A DNA stretch of 8,915 bases from an uncultured Methanobrevibacter sp. (GTDB taxonomy: Archaea > Methanobacteriota > Methanobacteria > Methanobacteriales > Methanobacteriaceae), in NCBI GenBank assembly GCA_902795935.1, contig CADBMS010000191.1, positions 1 through 8,915 on the forward strand, in the 5' to 3' direction. Position 1 is the first letter of the stretch; every line of letters starts with the position of its first letter. The position numbers and the translations under genes were made by a program. Shown one piece after another: positions 5,692 to 8,915 of the stretch. The notes beneath the pieces were generated by a model, which saw nothing but the letters and a program-made list of their open reading frames with translations, was not told the origin of the DNA and ran no database searches.

Positions 5692-6621
5692 ATGAAAACA
5701 ATGTTTTGGGAAGATAATCAGTTAAAATTAATAAATCAAACAAAATTACCTGATGAAGTATCATATTTTAATTGTTTAACTTATCAAGATGTAATATTAG
5801 CAATAAAAACAATGATTGTTAGAGGTGCGCCAGCAATTGGTGTTGCAGCAGCATTTGGCATTGCATTAGCTGATTTAGCTGGTGAAAATTTAGAATTGGC
5901 AGCTCAAGAAATAAAAAATGCAAGACCAACTGCAATTAACTTGTTTTGGGCCGTTGATAGAGTTATGGCATCAAATTCTCCATTAGATGAAGCAAAAGAA
6001 ATGTATCGAGAAGATATTGAAACTAACATGGCAATAGGAAAATATGGGCTCACAGTTATCGATGAAAATGACACTATTTTAACTCATTGTAATGCTGGAG
6101 CATTAGCTTGTGTAGATTATGGGACGGCATTAGGTGTTATACGTGCAGCTCATGAAAAAGGAAAAAATATTAATGTCATATGTGATGAAACACGACCACT
6201 TGGACAAGGAGCAAGACTTAGTATATGGGAAATGCAAGAAGAAAATATACCTGTAAAGTTAATCGTGGATAGTGCAGCAGGTTATTTAATGCAACAAGGA
6301 CAAATTGATAAAGTAATTATTGGTGCAGATCGAATTGCAAAAGGTGGTGTGGCTAATAAAATAGGTTCATTAATGGTTGCTTTGGCAGCTAAAAGGTTTA
6401 ATGTGCCATTTTATGTTGCAGCACCAAAGAGTACTTTCGATACTAAAATATCAATTTATGATGTGGAAATAGAAGAACGTAATTCTGAAGAAGTATTATA
6501 TTATGGCCAATGCAGAATTACCTCTGAAAAAACTAAAGTAATAAACCCTGCATTTGACATTGTTCCTTCTGACTTAATAACTGGAATAATAACTGAAAAT
6601 GGAATAATAAAACCTTTATAA
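5692..6621 (+). CDS. mtnA: S-methyl-5-thioribose-1-phosphate isomerase (MtnA)
   Basis: A 309-residue cytosolic enzyme of the eIF2B-alpha/MtnA fold. It converts 5-methylthioribose 1-phosphate to 5-methylthioribulose 1-phosphate in salvage of the methylthioadenosine left by SAM-dependent reactions. Visible motifs are MIVRGAPAIGVAAAFG at 41-56 (substrate-binding, typical of MtnA), THCNAGALA at 131-139 with the catalytic Cys C133, DETRPLGQGARLSIWEM at 165-181, IIGADRIAKGG at 209-219 with the acid D213, and the closing NPAFDIVPSDLITGII at 285-300. Length and motifs are complete. A GTG at 5677 would add five residues, but it is part of the GTGGAG that serves as Shine-Dalgarno, so I chose the ATG at 5692. 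The related archaeal ribose-1,5-bisphosphate isomerase is less likely because the RGAPAIG block is the MtnA form. It stands alone after the nifB terminator and converges on trm5. Confidence 0.93.
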   Translation: MKTMFWEDNQLKLINQTKLPDEVSYFNCLTYQDVILAIKTMIVRGAPAIGVAAAFGIALADLAGENLELAAQEIKNARPTAINLFWAVDRVMASNSPLDEAKEMYREDIETNMAIGKYGLTVIDENDTILTHCNAGALACVDYGTALGVIRAAHEKGKNINVICDETRPLGQGARLSIWEMQEENIPVKLIVDSAAGYLMQQGQIDKVIIGADRIAKGGVANKIGSLMVALAAKRFNVPFYVAAPKSTFDTKISIYDVEIEERNSEEVLYYGQCRITSEKTKVINPAFDIVPSDLITGIITENGIIKPL

Positions 6622-6624
6622 AAT

Positions 6625-6631
6625 AAAAAAA
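6625..6631 (-). terminator. T7 tract (minus strand) after trm5
   Basis: Read on the minus strand, trm5 is followed about 30 bases beyond its stop by seven T residues (A7 on the plus strand), immediately after the end of mtnA. The 41-base space between the two converging genes is AT-rich, with T runs on both strands and no clear hairpin, as expected for archaeal T-tract termination in both directions. Confidence 0.35.
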
Positions 6632-6662
6632 TGTTTCTATAATCTTAAACAATATCTTTTAT

Positions 6663-7673
6663 TTAATTTATACGTGCATCAATAGCAACATGCCATATTC
6701 CCGGACTACGAGATTTAACGTATTTTTTATTTAAAATTTCAACACTCCTTGAACCAGCAAATTCGTGAATATGTCTTATAGGTGTTTCTAAATCTTTTGA
6801 AAATTCATAATAATTGATTACACCTCCAGGTTTAACTAATTTAATTGCTAAATCAAGAAATTCATAAGATAATCCTGGTAAATTCATTAAAATGCGATCA
6901 AATAATAAATTCTTATTTTTTAAAATATTTTTAGCATCACCTAATATAGGTTCAACTAGACCTTCTATATGATTTAGTTTTATATTTTCTTTTAAATAAT
7001 AGATAGCATTAGGATTAATATCAACTGCATAAACAAAAACATCCTTATTACGACAAATATTCACAACAAAAGGACCAACACCAGTAAACATATCCAAAAT
7101 AGTTTCACCATCAATGACTTGTTCTGTTATACGTTTTCGTTCAGTAGCAAGTCTAGGACTAAAATAAACTTTTTTAATATCTAACTTGATTTTAGAACCA
7201 AACTCTTTATGAATGGTTTCACTAACACATTCTCCAGCTAAATGTTCCATATCACGTACACGCATAACTCCTTTAATTTCACTTTTTTTCATAAAAACAG
7301 ATTTACGTTTAGTAAAATTTAATGCAGCATTACCAATATCAAATCGATAGTCATATAACTCTTCAGGAATCTCTAAAATAACCACATCTCCAATTATATC
7401 AAATGAAGTTTTAATTTTTTCGATTTTTTCCTTAGGAATTTTATCCACTAAAAAATCCATGAAACTTTTAGGTTCCTGTTTATGTTTATCGAATTCAACG
7501 TTAACTATATCATAATTAATATCTAATTCTTTTAATCGAAAATCACTTATTAATGGTAAATAAACAAAATTATTTTCTTGATAAATTTTATAATCTAAAT
7601 TAAGTAATTTCTCATCAACCAAAACTTTACGAATATCATTTGCATTATTTTTGGGAACTTTAAGACCAATCAT
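6663..7673 (-). CDS. trm5: tRNA (guanine(37)-N1)-methyltransferase Trm5
   Basis: A 336-residue SAM-dependent enzyme that methylates G37 next to the anticodon, preventing +1 frameshifting. It shows the archaeal Trm5b layout: an N-terminal D1 domain (1-65) that reads the tRNA elbow, a D2 linker with MRVRDMEHLAGECVSETIHK at 137-156, and a Rossmann-type D3 domain. D3 carries VYFSPRLATERKRI at 169-182, the SAM-binding motif ILDMFTGVGPFV at 192-203, AVDINPNAIYYLKENI at 216-231, the catalytic-region MNLPG at 263-267 (N264), and the closing GIWHVAIDARI. Only MFTGVGPF departs from the commoner FAGVGPF. A TTG at 7679 would add two residues, but GAGGAT at 7682-7687 is better spaced to the ATG at 7673. 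It is divergent from dphB, across a 98-base AT-rich gap, and convergent with mtnA. Confidence 0.93.
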   Translation of the reverse strand: MIGLKVPKNNANDIRKVLVDEKLLNLDYKIYQENNFVYLPLISDFRLKELDINYDIVNVEFDKHKQEPKSFMDFLVDKIPKEKIEKIKTSFDIIGDVVILEIPEELYDYRFDIGNAALNFTKRKSVFMKKSEIKGVMRVRDMEHLAGECVSETIHKEFGSKIKLDIKKVYFSPRLATERKRITEQVIDGETILDMFTGVGPFVVNICRNKDVFVYAVDINPNAIYYLKENIKLNHIEGLVEPILGDAKNILKNKNLLFDRILMNLPGLSYEFLDLAIKLVKPGGVINYYEFSKDLETPIRHIHEFAGSRSVEILNKKYVKSRSPGIWHVAIDARIN

Positions 7674-7690
7674 AGACAATAATCCTCTAA

Positions 7691-7761
7691 AAAAATAATA
7701 TATTTACTATAATTAATATAATATTATTTACAAGATAATATATAAATTATTTATAATCTAT
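7691..7761. promoter_or_regulatory. Shared divergent promoter region of trm5 and dphB
   Basis: This stretch is almost pure A/T and must hold promoters for both diverging genes. TATA-like words are TTAATATA at 7713-7720, with an equivalent word on the opposite strand in the same place, and TATATAAA at 7739-7746. With the normal spacing of about 25 bases, the 7713-7720 box suits both genes and keeps their Shine-Dalgarno sequences inside the transcripts. The 7739-7746 box would start the dphB transcript after its GGTGAT. The exact boxes cannot be fixed by eye in such AT-rich DNA. Confidence 0.4.
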
Positions 7762-7771
7762 GGTGATATTT

Positions 7772-8560
7772 ATGCTTTATTTTATAGGTTTAGGTTTATT
7801 TGATGAAAAAGATATTTCAATAAAAGGTTTAGAAGCATTAAAATCTTCAGATGAAGTTTATGCTGAATTTTATACTGCAGGATTATTTGGAACATCAATA
7901 CCTAAATTTGAAGAATTAATTGGAAGAAAAATAACAATTTTAAACAGAGAAGATGTTGAAGAAAAAAATATCCCCCTAATCGAAGCAGAAACCAAAGATG
8001 TTGCATTTTTAGTAGCAGGTGACTCTTTAATTGCAACAACACACACTGACATGTTAATGCAAGCTAAAAAAAAAGGTATAAAAACACGTATTATGCATGC
8101 AGGGTCAATTTTATCTGCAGCTCCAGGAATATCAGGTTTACAAGCATATAAATTTGGTAAAGTAACAACAATTCCATTTCCTGAAGAGAATTACTTTCCA
8201 CAATCACCATATTTTGCAATTCAAAAGAATTTAGAATTTGATGCGCATACTCTAGTTTTATTAGATATTCATGCACATGAAAATAAGTATATGACTGTAA
8301 ATGAAGGTTTAAAATATTTATTAAAACTTGAAGAACTTCATGGTGAAAAAATAATTTCTGAAAATACTTTAGCAGTTGCTATTGCACGTGCTGGTTCAAA
8401 TAAACCATTAATTCGTGCAGATAAAATAAAAAACTTAATAACTGAAGACTTTGGAGGGCCATTACATTGTTTTATCATACCATCAAGATTACATTTTATG
8501 GAAGCTGAATATTTAGTAGAAATGGCAAACGCTCCTAAAGAAATATTAAATGATGCTTAA
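7772..8560 (+). CDS. dphB: Diphthine synthase (diphthamide biosynthesis methyltransferase)
   Basis: A 262-residue SAM-dependent methyltransferase of the tetrapyrrole-methylase (class III) fold. It trimethylates the 3-amino-3-carboxypropyl-His intermediate on elongation factor 2 during diphthamide synthesis. Landmarks are the N-terminal MLYFIGLGLFDEKDIS, VAGDSLIATTHTDM at 81-94, HAGSILSAAPGISGLQAYKF at 109-128, PFPEENYFPQSPY at 135-147, LLDIHAHE at 163-170 and the closing GGPLHCFIIPSRLHFMEAEY at 228-247. The length is normal for the archaeal enzyme. An in-frame ATG at 7760 would add MVIF, but the perfect archaeal Shine-Dalgarno GGTGAT at 7762-7767 overlaps it and sits four bases before the ATG at 7772, which gives the usual DphB N-terminus. 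The partner diphthamide genes are not in the window. It is divergent from trm5. Confidence 0.95.
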   Translation: MLYFIGLGLFDEKDISIKGLEALKSSDEVYAEFYTAGLFGTSIPKFEELIGRKITILNREDVEEKNIPLIEAETKDVAFLVAGDSLIATTHTDMLMQAKKKGIKTRIMHAGSILSAAPGISGLQAYKFGKVTTIPFPEENYFPQSPYFAIQKNLEFDAHTLVLLDIHAHENKYMTVNEGLKYLLKLEELHGEKIISENTLAVAIARAGSNKPLIRADKIKNLITEDFGGPLHCFIIPSRLHFMEAEYLVEMANAPKEILNDA

Positions 8561-8630
8561 AATAATTAAAAAATAATCATAATGCTGGTTATTATTATAA
8601 CATTATTAAAATAAACCTCTTTTAATCATT

Positions 8631-8915
8631 TTAGTAGTATTTTGTTGTGAATGCTAGAATTAGTGTGGCCATAAATCCTATAATTAGTACTATTGTATAG
8701 TTATCAAAGTTCTTATTTTTTTCATTTTTAATTGGTGACATTATTGGAAATAAAGCAACTAATGGAATAAAATACCTAATAGATAACCCTAAAATACTTT
8801 CTCCAACATTTGACCATGTTAACAAATTAATAAAGCAAGTTCCAATATAAATTAGTAATATAATCATTAATGTTCCTATTTTTGTTTTTAAATCAAATTT
8901 AGCATTATTATTATA
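8631..8915 (-). CDS. Membrane protein, probably DUF2142 family, C-terminal part only
   Basis: The minus-strand frame is open from the window edge (8915) to TAA at 8631-8633, giving 94 residues with no start codon needed inside the window. The segment has three hydrophobic stretches: about 15-31 (TLMIILLIYIGTCFINLL), 47-59 (YFIPLVALFPIM) and 72-90 (YTIVLIIGFMATLILAF). A loop, LTWSNVGESILGLSIRYFIP, resembles the end of DUF2142 multi-spanning membrane proteins (T-x-x-x-G-x-x-I-x-G-x-x-x-RYFIP). DUF2142 proteins are often near cell-surface polysaccharide or glycosylation genes, but nothing here tests that. An internal ATG at 8865-8867 is not the true start, because the frame continues upstream with coding-like sequence. 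The gene converges with dphB across a 70-base AT-rich gap. Confidence 0.65.
   Translation of the reverse strand, partial: YNNNAKFDLKTKIGTLMIILLIYIGTCFINLLTWSNVGESILGLSIRYFIPLVALFPIMSPIKNEKNKNFDNYTIVLIIGFMATLILAFTTKYY

Noticed and set aside
5692..6621. Reading this gene as translation factor eIF2B alpha/delta or as ribose-1,5-bisphosphate isomerase
   Set aside because: The RGAPAIG, THCNAGALA, QGARL and GADRI motifs together are those of MtnA.
7870..8276. Two minus-strand open frames (7870-8052, 8091-8276) within dphB
   Set aside because: Antisense shadows of a complete DphB protein.
8561..8630. A hairpin between dphB and the membrane gene (ATAATG...CATTAT)
   Set aside because: The pairing is short and nearly all A/T, within chance expectation here.

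Overview
The window reads as ordinary chromosome from a hydrogen-using methanogenic archaeon of the order Methanobacteriales, most like Methanosphaera or Methanobrevibacter. The evidence is a run of 'methanogenesis marker' (MMP) genes, which are restricted to methanogens and their relatives; a very AT-rich base composition (roughly 30% GC by eye, with AT-rich gaps); archaeal Shine-Dalgarno sequences (GGAGG, GGTGAT); and archaea-type Trm5 and DphB genes. The genus is inference only.

Left to middle (1-5637, + strand): the 3' end of MMP2 (AIR-synthase-like), a 125-base AT-rich gap with a possible promoter, then a tightly packed series MMP3, MMP6, MMP5, MMP15, MMP17 and nifB. Neighbouring genes overlap by 17 bases (MMP3/MMP6) and 1 base (MMP5/MMP15), or are separated by 22 to 40 bases. 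The series ends in an inverted repeat followed by eight T residues, a plausible terminator. MMP3 and MMP17 are known parts of the ATP-driven complex that activates methyl-coenzyme M reductase (Mcr). That complex has been reported to carry nitrogenase-type L-clusters, whose only known maker is NifB. A stand-alone NifB at the end of this operon, with no nitrogenase structural gene in view, fits a role in supplying that cluster for methanogenesis rather than for nitrogen fixation. MMP15 looks like an ATP-dependent iron-sulfur electron activator (BadF/HgdC family) with a Cys-rich N-terminal extension, and MMP5 and MMP6 are small conserved proteins with Cys motifs. The block can therefore be read as an Mcr activation and metallocofactor unit. 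The genes for McrC, MMP7 and the A2 ATPase are not in the window.

Middle to right (5692-8560): mtnA (methylthioribose-1-phosphate isomerase, + strand) converges on trm5 (tRNA m1G37 methyltransferase, - strand). Trm5 is divergent from dphB (diphthine synthase, + strand) across a very AT-rich shared promoter region. Trm5 and DphB both act on the accuracy of translation.

Right edge (8631-8915, - strand): the C-terminal end of a multi-spanning membrane protein, probably DUF2142, whose start lies outside the window.

No stretch above 300 bases lacks a gene. I see no tRNA, rRNA, CRISPR array, insertion sequence or integrase. Several genes have start-like codons (GTG, ATG) inside or next to their Shine-Dalgarno sequence, so I chose the downstream ATG in those cases.
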